In this document: piece after piece, positions 34,898-45,211 of the stretch
Layout of the letters: every line of letters begins with the position of its first letter
Position numbering within the stretch: position 1 is the stretch's first letter
From: Trichobilharzia szidati
Lineage: Eukaryota; Platyhelminthes; Trematoda; Strigeidida; Schistosomatidae
Direction of reading: 5' to 3'
NCBI GenBank assembly: GCA_944472155.2
Contig: OX235272.1
Location: forward strand, 99,392,020-99,456,019
Length of the DNA stretch: 64,000 bases
The notes under the pieces: model-generated
The model's database searches: none
The model's input: only the letters and a program-made list of their open reading frames with translations
What the model was told of the DNA's origin: nothing
Position numbers and translations under genes: made by a program

Positions 34898-35695
34898 ATG
34901 ATGTCATTTAATACTGATAACGACACTTTAAGTACAAGGTCTGTGGCTGCAGTTACGATATCCATACCACCTTTTAAACCTAACGACCCATATTTGTGGT
35001 TCACTCGCCTGGAACACTACTTCCTAGCCAACCACGTCACTTCTCAGACTACAAAATTTGGCCTTGCAAGCTCCATATTGCCTGACAATGTAGCAGAGCA
35101 AGTACGAGAGACGCTCATACATCCAGATCCAGAAACTCCGTACGATGTTTTAAAGCAGAAGGTTATTAAAGTTGCTTCATTATCAGATCAGAAAGCTATC
35201 GATCAGCTACTCAGCAATGTTAGCCTGGGCGATAGGACACCTTCTCAACTCAAAAGCCATATGTGTAACACTTTAGGAGATCGGAAGGTAGACGCCAGGT
35301 TTTTCTATCAATTGTGGCTAAGACGATTACCCCACAACATTCAGCAAGTATTAGCATTTGGAGATGAAGACGTAGATATTGACAAGTTGGCAGAAATCGC
35401 TGACAGAATGTATGAACGGATATCTCCACAAGTAACATCTGTAGTCGACAAAACGTCAAACGAACGCATAGAAGCCTTAGAACGTAAAATCGACGTGCTC
35501 ACTGAGCAATTAATGACAGTGAGGGTTAATAGACAACCTACCACAACGTACAGAAGACAGCGTAGCCACTCACGCAATATGCGTAAATATAGCTTACAAC
35601 AGTATATATGCCGGTATCACCGCAAATTTGGGGTACACGCGAAACGGTGCACACAACCTTGTGCTTTCCAACAAACGGTGGCGTTGGGAAACTAA
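34898..35695 (+). CDS. Element H Gag
   Basis: 265 codons from the first of two ATGs at 34898 (MMSFNTDNDTLSTRS). Capsid-like part ([39 protein letters not shown]), coiled-coil-like [19 protein letters not shown], basic linker, and knuckle CRYHRKF...RCTQPC. Compared with F, the conserved Trp of the knuckle is Arg. The stop follows GGGAAAC as in F. The protein is the same as that of J. Confidence 0.85.
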   Translation: MMSFNTDNDTLSTRSVAAVTISIPPFKPNDPYLWFTRLEHYFLANHVTSQTTKFGLASSILPDNVAEQVRETLIHPDPETPYDVLKQKVIKVASLSDQKAIDQLLSNVSLGDRTPSQLKSHMCNTLGDRKVDARFFYQLWLRRLPHNIQQVLAFGDEDVDIDKLAEIADRMYERISPQVTSVVDKTSNERIEALERKIDVLTEQLMTVRVNRQPTTTYRRQRSHSRNMRKYSLQQYICRYHRKFGVHAKRCTQPCAFQQTVALGN

Positions 35696-36237
35696 AAGGC
35701 CGGCGGTCGGTGACGACTGCGGTCGCTGGCCAACACACGTCCCACGGCCGTCTATTCAGGGTGACAGACAAAACAACGGGGGCACAATTCCTGGTAGATA
35801 CCGGTGCAGGAATTAGTGTAGTTCCCCCAACACCCAACGAACGATTACAACCAAACCCAGCATTAGTTCTCAAGGCTGCGAACAATTCTACCATAAAAAC
35901 GTTTGGAACTCGGAGACAAAAACTTAATTTTGGATGCAGTACACCATTTGAGTGGGAGTTCGTAGTCGCCGACGTAACCTTTCCTATCATTGGAATAGAT
36001 TTTCTTCAACACTACGAATTGCTAGTCGACTCTAGACACCACAGATTGATAGATAGCAGTCATAAGCTATCGATTTCAGGCATCTCCACAGATGTCGAGA
36101 GTATTCGCTTGATGGTAGCCACAACAGATCAATTATCCAGGTACGATATTTTGCTAAAGAAATTTCCTGAACTGACACAGAGCGATTACTCCACAGCCTC
36201 TCTCAAACACAACATAACACACCATATTGTAACTTGA
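35686..36237 (+). pseudogene. Element H pol, protease part only
   Basis: The -1 frame after GGGAAAC carries the protease ([30 protein letters not shown]). The frame ends at a TGA created by the junction at 36237. Alanine-glycine follows DTG (DTGAG) where F has DTGAE. Confidence 0.85.
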
Positions 36238-37282
36238 CGAGACTTCGTGTTTCTTATAATAATAATAACGTCTTTATTCCGGACGGTATTGATAAAATGT
36301 ACAGAATTTTCAGAGGAGTTTATTGCATGTTATTCTCTCCCTTCGTACAATATCTTCAAGTGAAATAATAATTGACAGTATATTTTGTGACACAGTGGGC
36401 TTTGAGCTGAGGCACAAACCATTCCATTGTGATATATATATATCTGTTTTGTCTCCCTCAAGAAATCCATCCACGATATCTGGTCGAAAACCAACTGTAA
36501 AATGTTCTGAAGTTCATTTTGAGACCCAAGGACATAATAACTGAAAAACAGTTATCTCTCATGTATTGGAACACAATGCCATCAACAATCGGGTCATTCC
36601 TGAAGTTTAGTAAGAACTTGTGGATCAGAAGCTTGTAAACATTTTAAATACACTCAAGAGTAGATAATAATACCATTAGAGGTCACATCTTAATCGATTA
36701 AAAGGAACTAAAGGAGAGAAAATATATGTAATAGAGAGATGGAAGGTTTAGGTAGCCGAAGTTTTAAGCAGGCCGCCTTTGAGGTTGGAAGTTTCTGTCG
36801 TGTGTCTTTATTTCCCACTTAGAACCCAAGGGATGAATAATAATAATAATAATCCAACGAAATGTTATCCAAAGAAATTTCAGGATGAATTTCGGTTAAC
36901 CAGTTTTCTTGTAGTACAGTAATTGCTTTGTACTAGAAAACCATCTTATATGTATAGCTGCCTAACGGACGACACTGTGACTTTTTGGTAAGTAATGATT
37001 ATTAAATAGTACCACAGGTTTTTATCGCAAATGGCTGTCTGTCTGCTGCCATTTGAGCATTTTATGACTGCACATAACCGAAGGAAGTTCTGATTAGCTA
37101 TGTAGTAGAGCAATGAGATTGGTTACGTGTGTTCAGACGACAACACGTAGATTTCGGTCGTTACTTAATCGCTATAGCACCTATGAGAATAGAACTTGTT
37201 TAGTCGATTACTACTCTTCAATTATCTAAAGGACAAGATCCCGCAGTTGACTGACTCAGTGTGACTCACCCCCACCCCAAAA
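36238..37282. other. Non-coding with TAA microsatellite
   Basis: Starts at the H breakpoint. ATAATAATAATAACGTCTTTATT near 36258 could be a retroelement tail in reverse, and a pure TAA run lies at about 36836-36854. No gene seen. Confidence 0.4.
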
Positions 37283-38320
37283 GTATGGTGGAGGTACGTA
37301 GATGACACATTCACTGCACTTAGAACACAAGATATAGATAGATTTTTCGAACACACCAACTCGAAGGTAGAGGCAATTCAATTCACTTATGAATTAGAAA
37401 GTCAGGAAGGGGAGCTTCCAATGTTATATTGCAACGTGAAAAGGAAAGAAGATGGGAAGTTAAAACACAGTGGTGTTTACAGGAAACCCACACACTCAAA
37501 CAGATATTTGAACTTCCGATCATCCCATCCTATGTCAGTAAAAATAGGATTGGTGAAATGTTTAAATGACAGAGCACAAAAACTAAGTAGTATCAAGGAA
37601 AATCTAAAACAGGAACTGATACACATAAAAGAAGCCTTGAAACTTAATAATTACCCGGATAAATTAGTCAGGAAATATGTAAGGAAATGTAAAAGTAAAA
37701 TAAATAATGATAGTAGCGATAGTGATGATAACAATAATGATGATAATAATAATATTGATAATAATAACAATATTAATGACAACACCAGCAACAAGGAATC
37801 TAAATCATCAGTAGTAATTCCATACAAGGAAGGAACCTTGGAAGCTTTACGCAGAATTCTTAACAAGGCAGAAATAAAAACGGCATTCAAACCCACAAAC
37901 TCAATTAGAAACAATCTTTGTCTGTTAAAGGATCCTGTAGAGCCTTTAAAACAAAACAATTTATTTTATCTAATACCCTGCAGTGATTGTCAGGTCAAAT
38001 ACATAGGTCAAACTAGTAGAACAGGGGCAATCAGACTAGCTGAACATAAAAACTTAGCAAAATCTAGATTGGTTGATCCAAACAAGATGAGAAATGTAGA
38101 GAATAGTTCAACTATAGCACTACATGCAGTTACACACAACCATACAATAGGATGGGATAGGATGACAGTTTTAAAATCTAATGTAACCATAGGGTGGAGG
38201 GAGAGATTGATAACAGAAGCCTTGTTTATCGAATAAACTGAAAATACATGTAATAGGAATGATTCATCACCTATCCCAGATATCTGGAAAAATCTACTAC
38301 CCCTGAGACAAATAGGTGAC
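37283..38320 (+). pseudogene. Penelope-like element fragment: RT catalytic end and GIY-YIG-type endonuclease
   Basis: The frame starts in the palm of the RT with VWWRYVDDTFTAL (37283-37321), which contains the YxDD catalytic motif, then MLYCNVKRKEDG, YRKPTHSNRYLNFRSSHP, a low-complexity Asp/Asn stretch (about 37690-37790), IPYKEGTLEALRRILNKAEI and the endonuclease YLIPCSDCQVKYIGQTSRTG with AEHKNLAKSRLVDP and W..RLITEALFIE. A TAA at 38234-38236 replaces a codon that is coding in the related copy at 43130; homology continues to about 38320 (NRNDSSPIPDIWKNLLP). The 5' half of the element is absent. Confidence 0.88.
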
Positions 38321-39329
38321 TCAGTGTTTGTCTACGAGTTCACTTGCCCTCTTGGAGCTAGGTGTACTGCCGTCGTTCGATGCGGGTTTTATCCAGAAAC
38401 GTGCAAGAACACTACCCTGTATGATTCAAAATAGGTGGATAAGGAGCTATAAGAAGCACATTAACTGAACACCTGTTCAATAGTGGTCACTTTATCTTTA
38501 AAACGCTTTCTTTTAAAATCATCTACAAGATGGAAAATAACCTGTCAGAATCACCACGTATCCGGACCAATCGTATTACTGCGGCTGTGACTAGGAGATC
38601 TGTCGACAGAAATAAATTTCACGTTTGATCACGAGGTGATTGATATCAGTGGGAGAACCATTGGAAAACCAACAGGGAGTGTGGTGGTGTGATACAGGCA
38701 ATGGTTTCTAAAGGAATATTATTTTCACAGTAAGAATCATTGTATTTGCTGGTGCTAATGCCTGAATACTATTCCAACAGTTCAGTAGCGAATTAGCACC
38801 AGAATGCTATTTGTATATTTGCACATTCTGTTTCATGTCGTTTAATACAAACCACAATCACACGCTCAGTGATTGGTTAAAGAATATAAACTGTATAGAT
38901 ATAAATAGCTGTTTGATCAGTTGAAAATATACCTTGGCTTCCATGGCTAGCCTTCTGCTGTTACAGGATTACTGAGCACCGGTTTCGTCACAGTTTGGGA
39001 CTCCTAATCAGCACGCACCCCCAAGGAATCAAACACATGACACTCCAGCGACAAGACAGGCTCATAGACCATCCGGACACTAAGACCGGTTCTAATGACC
39101 CATGATTTCTAAATTCCACAAATTCATAATTATAGCGCGACCACTAACTCAATATGGTGGACCTCACTGGTCACGACTTCTCACCAGAAAGTCCAGGAAA
39201 CTCTTTCCTGTAGCCAATCGATAACCAGAATCAGATTCATTTTAAAGAGATACTGTGTAAGGTTGTGTTGAAATCACCAATTTTTAGAAGCTGGAATTCA
39301 TTGCCCAATGGACTGGCTCCCAGTGACTG
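38321..39329. other. Non-coding; possible tRNA-related repeat near 38990-39100
   Basis: Mostly unrecognised. Near 39025 the minus strand has GTGTTTGATTCC, a weak B-box-like motif, which may mark an old SINE. No frame of note. Confidence 0.3.
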
Positions 39330-39470
39330 AATGGTCCTATGAGTTTACCTTGTAACTAGAGCCTTGTGGATTTGAATCCTAGTGGTTACGTACTGATGAA
39401 GAGTCCCAGAATATGACGAAGTAGATATCCAGTACTGGCTGGTGGTTTTCTAACGACTCTCTAATTGATG
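39330..39470 (+). mobile_element. Degraded SM-alpha-like SINE with hammerhead ribozyme remnant
   Basis: GGATTTGAATCCTAG (about 39368-39382, B-box-like) is followed by CTGATGA, AGAGTCCC, AGAATATGAC and GAA (about 39393-39421). The SM-alpha retroposons of schistosomes carry a tRNA-like promoter and a hammerhead with CTGATGAGTCCC...GGACGAAAC. Here the stem II strand and the GAAA box are altered (GAAG), so the ribozyme is probably inactive. The repeat's ends are not defined. Confidence 0.4.
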
Positions 39471-39489
39471 TTAGCTCCTTTGATCAAAA

Positions 39490-39680
39490 CAAACTCTTGA
39501 GAATTCCATTATGGGTAAAATTTGTTTTGATAAAGTCTCACAGTGTTACATCTACAGTAATGTTTACTGATGACCACGTTACGAGCACAATTGATTACTG
39601 CTCATAATCATATGAAGACACTACTCACACAATTTTCTAACTTCGTTTATAAAAATTCCATCATTTTCCATTCCGTTACT
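39490..39680 (+). repeat. Penelope-like terminal sequence
   Basis: Matches 27740-27935, including ACTGATGA, GAGCACAATT...GCTC and CATAATCATAT. It precedes a Penelope coding fragment, as expected of the pseudo-LTR of such elements. Confidence 0.5.
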
Positions 39681-39696
39681 TTTATTATTATTATTA

Positions 39697-39931
39697 TTGT
39701 GAAACTAGTAATGATAACATAAATAAGAGTGAATGTAAGGCATCTGCTATTATACCATATAAGCAGGGGGTATCTGAGACACTCCCTACGTAGGATTCTG
39801 AATAAAGCAGGAATTAGAGTGGCATTTAAAGCTATAAACTCATTCAGTCAGGACAAGCTCTGTTGGTTAAAGGACCATGTGGACCCAATTCAACGAAATA
39901 ATATAATCGACAAAATACCTTGCAATGACTG
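39697..39931 (+). pseudogene. Penelope-like coding fragment, left part (split by element K)
   Basis: Matches the copy at 26503-26735: IIPYKQG, the LRRILNKAGIRVAFK segment and IPCNDC. It is shifted by small insertions. The sequence stops at GACTG (39927-39931), the target duplication of element K, and resumes at 42906. Confidence 0.8.
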
Positions 39932-40552
39932 TGTTATAAACGTAATGAATGAGATAAACCGCGTCGCCAATTTGTTGTAACTGTAGCGGGAATTAAAATG
40001 AGGTACGTTGTTGCCTTGTTCTGTCTGCGCCTGACTAATATGCCTATCTGCTTCTGGTACCTTCCGACTCAGCGAACCACGCAAATATCAAAAGACAAAG
40101 TCTGGTCTGTGACTGTGTATTGTAGTACAACACTACGACTACGACAACAACGACGACGACAAATAACTTATTTAGGAAATGGTATTTATACAATTTTACA
40201 ACCAATAGAGACAGCTAACAGTATTTGAAATAATTGGTCGTAATAGTCAATAACAAAATGCGTGGGAATGATGATATACCACATATGCGAGATTAACAGT
40301 CATTAAGATAACTGAACAATAACAAAGTGCCTGGGAAATGACAATATAACACATATGCGAGATTAACAGTCATTAAGATAATTGACAATAACAAAGTGTG
40401 TGAGAATTGATGATATACAACTTATACGAGATTAACAGTCGTTAAGATAATTGAACAATAACAATATGCGTGAGAAATGATAATATACAACTTATACGAG
40501 ATTAACAGTCGTTAAGATAATTGAACAATAACAAGTGTGTGGGATCCTATCA
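39932..40552 (-). repeat. 3' LTR of element K, with internal tandem repeats
   Basis: 621 bp. Its U3-side part contains four units of about 68-70 bp plus a partial one, each with CAATAACAA and GAGATTAACAGT. The other LTR has one unit fewer, which explains the 68-bp length difference. Confidence 0.85.
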
Positions 40553-42232
40553 CCTCCCCCCGTTAAAAGTGTAGGACTTGCATTTTGGATCTATTTGAAA
40601 AGGTTTTGGAGCTCTTCTTTGTCGAGTTGACTTTCGCGTACTGGATAGATTGTGATCTGCGTCCCGGGCTTCCGGCTGCGGGAGGATTTGGCGTCGTACG
40701 ATAATGCAGTGAGAATCTGTGCAAAATTTCTTCTGTTGTTCCCTCCCCCTTCGGTTTTGCATAAGTACTTTGGTAAATTTGCAGCAACCAAGTTTGTCCT
40801 GGAAAACAGAGGCGTGCTTTTGACGTAGGCGTTGCAAGAGAGACTGATCAGATACATGTGCGGGAACAACATTATTTGGTGAGGACGAAACATTAGAGCA
40901 TACTGAATTTAATGGTACATTGAAGAAATGGAGCTTGTCTAACCAGTCAAGACCAAGCAAATTCAAATCATGGTAGTTTGTGACATAACATACACCATTG
41001 AACTGTTGCTCACCAAACTGAACCTGGCAATTTATCTCACCCACGAGTTTCAATAGATCTCCAGAGGCATTCTTAGCGACATGCTTGGTCGGCAGAATCT
41101 GTGGGCACCCAAGTTTGCGCCACGTAGTTCGGGAAATTAAAGTGATATCTGATGCCGTATCCAACTGAAGACGAATAGATTTGCCGTTAATGCGTAGTGT
41201 AATGTACTTACGTTTGCTGGCGAAATTGACTTTGGAAGTTGTGAAAACGGTCTGTATTCGAGGAGATTGTTTCGGCTTGAAATGACGACTTCTGTTCTTC
41301 ACCGAAGAATTTTTCTGTGGTGTACAGTAACCCTCTTTATGTCCAAAACGGTGACAATTACGGCATTTATGTTTCTTGAAAGGACAGAACTTGACAAAAT
41401 GCCACGAACCACAGTGCCAGCACACTGAAGGAGGTTTAGCTGAATTCTGAGACTGACGTGCTGTGTGCTTAACGGTGATCGGAGGACTTTTCACTGTGTT
41501 AACTGAATCAAATTCAGACGACTGTCGTTTGCAATCCAACATAGCAGTATCGTGCTTCAAGTTGATTAAGCGTTGGCATTCTGCTGTCACCATTTGTAAA
41601 GTCATTTTTGGGTCTTGTTCCACGAGTGACAGAAGTCGAGTTCTGATGTCAGTATCTTCAGGGTTCTTCAACCCACAAATAAAAATCAAACACTTGAACT
41701 GGTCTGATGTCATTTCATGTGGTTTGAACCTTTCGCATTCTTTGTTCACTTTGCCAGCGTAAGTAACATAATCATCGGAAGGCATTTTTGTCAACTGAAA
41801 ACATTGATACCGAATATTAAACATGGATAACTGTTCACCAAAGATTTGTGATAAAACGGTGACTGTCTCATCGAATGATAATTCACGTGGGTTCTTAGGC
41901 AGAATGAAGTTAACATATCTGTTGTGCTCAACAGTACCAAGTTTTCGTAGTAACAATCGGACTTTGGCAGCATCATCAAACATGTGGCATTCAATACGAA
42001 AAACGTCTTCATAACGATTGAACCATGCATCAAATACGAGACCAGATATTGGGTCGTAGTTGAATTCACTGATGGAATTTGAGATGCTTTCGTATTTGTC
42101 TGAATGAGATGTTGATGGAACTTGAATTGACAGCTTCTGAGTGAGAGCTTCGATTAATTTAAGTTGAGCTGCTTCATTCTGAAGTTGCTGCTGCTGCAAG
42201 ATGGATTTGAGATCGTCCAGAGAGATAGACAT
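40553..42232 (-). CDS. Element K gag-protease fused to pol remnants
   Basis: 560 codons from ATG at 42232. N-terminus with Gln runs, capsid-like GLVFDAWFNRYEDVFRIEC and LGTVEHNRYVNFILPKNPRE, two zinc knuckles (CWHCGSWHFVKFC; CRNCHRFGHKEGYC, canonical CX2CX4HX4C), then a protease with LQLDTASDITLIS instead of DTG. After LGCCKF the normal pol is missing; an overlapping frame keeps an integrase scrap (GEGTTEEILHRFSLHYRTT, about 40700-40750) and the end of pol (TRQRRAPKPFQIDPK). The deletion removes the polymerase, so it would need helpers. The gag and protease part itself is open. Confidence 0.85.
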
Positions 42233-42352
42233 TGTAATTGGGTTGTAATTAACACAGTCAAAAATGTTCTATAGATGCGCTGAACAGAATAAAACTCGTC
42301 GTCGCTTGCTTGTTATAACTGCAATAAATTAAAGTAAAACCCCGTTGCCAAT

Positions 42353-42905
42353 TGTTATAACTGCAATGAATTGAGATAAACCGCGTCGCCAATTTGTTGT
42401 AACTGTAGCGGGAATTAAAATGAGGTACGTTGTTGCCTTGTTCTGTCTGCGCCTGACTAATATGCCTATCTGCTTCTGGTACCTTCCGACTCAGCGAACC
42501 ACGCAAATATCAAAAGACAAAGTCTGGTCTGTGACTGTGTATTGTAGTACAACACTACGACTACGACAACAACGACGACGACAAATAACTTATTTAGGAA
42601 ATGGTATTTATACAATTTTACAACCAATAGAGACAGCTAACAGTATTTGAAATAATTGGTCGTAATAGTCAATAACAAAATGCGTGGGAATGATGATATA
42701 CCACATATGCGAGATTAACAGTCATTAAGATAACTGAACAATAACAAAGTGCCTGGGAAATGACAATATAACACATATGCGAGATTAACAGTCATTAAGA
42801 TAATTGAACAATAACAATATGCGTGAGAAATGATAATATACAACTTATACGAGATTAACAGTCGTTAAGATAATTGAACAATAACAAGTGTGTGGGATCC
42901 TATCA
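42353..42905 (-). repeat. 5' LTR of element K
   Basis: 553 bp with TG...CA ends (minus orientation TGATAGGATCC ... TATAACA); near-identical to 39932-40552 apart from one missing internal unit. Confidence 0.85.
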
Positions 42906-43307
42906 GACTGTGAAGTCAGTTACATAGGTAGGTCGGGGGTAGTCAGATTGTCGGAACATAAGAATTTAGCTAAGGTAGGAATGGTTGACCCCGAGAAGAT
43001 AAGCAATTCGGGAAAAAGCCCAGCAATTGCACTACATGCCTAAACAGACAACCACACAATAGAGTGGGAGAGGGTTAAAATTCTAAAAAGTAATCTAGGT
43101 AGGTGGAGAGAGAGGTTGATTACTGAATCTTTTTTCATCGAATCTACACCCAACACATGCAATAGGAATGAATCATCACTCATACCTGAAATATGGAAAA
43201 TATTACTACCAATCAAATCAAGTGAAAAACAATGGAACTATATAAATGAATTTAGGAAGTCGTGTGATTAACTTGATATGATTATGAGCAATAAATTGTG
43301 CTCGAAA
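42906..43307 (+). pseudogene. Penelope-like coding fragment, right part and 3' end
   Basis: Continues the endonuclease region from 39931: a YIG core (VSYIGRSGVVRLSEHKNLAK with a short deletion), VDPEKISN, a TAA at the codon after ALHA, W.RVKILKSN, RLITESFFIESTPNTCNRNE and a terminal TGA/TAA at 43266-43271. The 3' end carries GAGC...GCTC followed by GAAACG, the hammerhead-like motif, and abuts element J. Confidence 0.8.
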
Positions 43308-43957
43308 CGTATTATTCCTAGATCCAATAATCTGTTGAACTCTGCTTTTGCTATTTGCATTTTAGCTGGATCTAAACGATGCGGTTTTGCTGAGACCAGT
43401 GGACCTTTAGTTACAATATGATGTGTTATGTTGTGTTTGAGAGAGGCTGTGGAGTAATCGCTCTGTGTCAGTTCAGGAAATTTCTTTAGCAAAATATCGT
43501 ACCTGGATAATTGATCTGTTGTGGCTACCATCAAGCGAATACTCTCGACATCTGTGGAGATGCCTGAAATCGATAGCTTATGACTGCTATCTATCAATCT
43601 GTGGTGTCTAGAGTCGACTAGCAATTCGTAGTGTTGAAGAAAATCTATTCCAATGATAGGAAAGGTTACGTCGGCGACTACGAACTCCCACTCAAATGGT
43701 GTACTGCATCCAAAATTAAGTTTTTGTCTCCGAGTTCCAAACGTTTTTATGGTAGAATTGTTCGCAGCCTTGAGAACTAATGCTGGGTTTGGTTGTAATC
43801 GTTCGTTGGGTGTTGGGGGAACTACACTAATTCCTGCACCGGTATCTACCAGGAATTGTGCCCCCGTTGTTTTGTCTGTCACCCTGAATAGACGGCCGTG
43901 GGACGTGTGTTGGCCAGCGACCGCAGTCGTCACCGACCGCCGGCCTTTTAGTTTCCC
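43308..43957 (-). pseudogene. Element J pol, protease and first codons of RT
   Basis: The -1 frame after GGGAAAC (rc of 43951-43957) contains [28 protein letters not shown], and the RT start GPLVSAKPHRLDPAKM and [13 protein letters not shown], then breaks into Penelope sequence. RT catalytic motifs are absent. Confidence 0.85.
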
Positions 43958-44745
43958 AACGCCACCGTTTGTTGGAAAGCACAAGGTTGTGTGCACCGTT
44001 TCGCGTGTACCCCAAATTTGCGGTGATACCGGCATATATACTGTTGTAAGCTATATTTACGCATATTGCGTGAGTGGCTACGCTGTCTTCTGTACGTTGT
44101 GGTAGGTTGTCTATTAACCCTCACTGTCATTAATTGCTCAGTGAGCACGTCGATTTTACGTTCTAAGGCTTCTATGCGTTCGTTTGACGTTTTGTCGACT
44201 ACAGATGTTACTTGTGGAGATATCCGTTCATACATTCTGTCAGCGATTTCTGCCAACTTGTCAATATCTACGTCTTCATCTCCAAATGCTAATACTTGCT
44301 GAATGTTGTGGGGTAATCGTCTTAGCCACAATTGATAGAAAAACCTGGCGTCTACCTTCCGATCTCCTAAAGTGTTACACATATGGCTTTTGAGTTGAGA
44401 AGGTGTCCTATCGCCCAGGCTAACATTGCTGAGTAGCTGATCGATAGCTTTCTGATCTGATAATGAAGCAACTTTAATAACCTTCTGCTTTAAAACATCG
44501 TACGGAGTTTCTGGATCTGGATGTATGAGCGTCTCTCGTACTTGCTCTGCTACATTGTCAGGCAATATGGAGCTTGCAAGGCCAAATTTTGTAGTCTGAG
44601 AAGTGACGTGGTTGGCTAGGAAGTAGTGTTCCAGGCGAGTGAACCACAAATATGGGTCGTTAGGTTTAAAAGGTGGTATGGATATCGTAACTGCAGCCAC
44701 AGACCTTGTACTTAAAGTGTCGTTATCAGTATTAAATGACATCAT
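43948..44745 (-). CDS. Element J Gag
   Basis: 265 codons from ATG at 44745; the same protein as Gag of element H, including the CRYH...C...C knuckle and the stop right after GGGAAAC. The surrounding non-coding leader is also the same. Confidence 0.85.
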   Translation of the reverse strand: MMSFNTDNDTLSTRSVAAVTISIPPFKPNDPYLWFTRLEHYFLANHVTSQTTKFGLASSILPDNVAEQVRETLIHPDPETPYDVLKQKVIKVASLSDQKAIDQLLSNVSLGDRTPSQLKSHMCNTLGDRKVDARFFYQLWLRRLPHNIQQVLAFGDEDVDIDKLAEIADRMYERISPQVTSVVDKTSNERIEALERKIDVLTEQLMTVRVNRQPTTTYRRQRSHSRNMRKYSLQQYICRYHRKFGVHAKRCTQPCAFQQTVALGN

Positions 44746-45211
44746 AAAAGTGCAGAAAAGAATATATATATAGGTGACAGCAAAATTACAAAAAGTGAGC
44801 AAAAACAGAACAGAATATAGGTAAGTTCAAAAATGTTCTGCTTACCGAGGTACTTTAAGCAAAAAATATCAGTAAATATATATCCGAATGTTATGCAGTT
44901 ATAAAAGTAAATACGATAGCAAAGATAATTAAATCCACTGTGTGTATATTTCGAAATGGTGTAGTCGATCGATCAGCTATGTCGGGCTCACCAATTGTTG
45001 TGCTGCTATATTTTGACTAAACTAGCGTACACGTATATCCTAGTACTTCTTCGCGTTTATAATTGTGTGCTAACGTTGTGATTACTCGACGTCCACAACG
45101 TAATTCAAAAGGCACTTGCGAAGGAATACGATAGTGTATTATTGCAGCGATCAAAATTCAAAAATCGAGCGAGTACAAAAAGTATCAATTGTTAACATGC
45201 AAGATTTAGAG

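Larger units (their letters stand above)
34359..36237 (+). mobile_element. Element H: 3'-truncated gypsy copy (same family as F, subfamily shared with J)
   Basis: 5' LTR 34359-34647, primer site TGGTGAGCCCGA (34650-34661), leader with donor at 34798, gag, frameshift site GGGAAAC (35686-35692), and pol only to just past the protease. It breaks at 36237 within the THHIVT segment and joins unrelated sequence. RT, integrase and the 3' LTR are missing. Its sequence appears identical to element J in reverse orientation. Confidence 0.9.
39932..42905 (-). mobile_element. Element K: gag-protease-only gypsy derivative nested in a Penelope copy
   Basis: LTRs 39932-40552 (621 bp) and 42353-42905 (553 bp), target duplication GACTG (39927-39931, 42906-42910). 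In minus orientation: LTR, primer site ATTGGCAACGGGG (rc of about 42340-42352), gag-protease frame, remnants of integrase and the pol end, polypurine tract GGGGGGAGG, LTR. RT, RNase H and most of integrase are deleted. It belongs to the same lineage as element N, with 5-bp duplications, unlike the 4-bp ones of A, E and F. Confidence 0.9.
43308..45211 (-). mobile_element. Element J: partial gypsy copy, inverted twin of H
   Basis: LTR from 44996 to the gap (215 bp seen), primer site, leader, gag and pol up to LLDLGIIR at the start of RT, where it joins the end of a Penelope copy at 43308. Gag and protease proteins are identical to those of H. It extends about 100 bp further into pol than H. The outer end of the LTR is lost in the assembly gap. 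Confidence 0.9.

Noticed and set aside
40010..40228. 76-codon frame in the LTR of element K (also at 42420)
   Set aside because: Inside the LTR; no family features, overlaps simple repeats.
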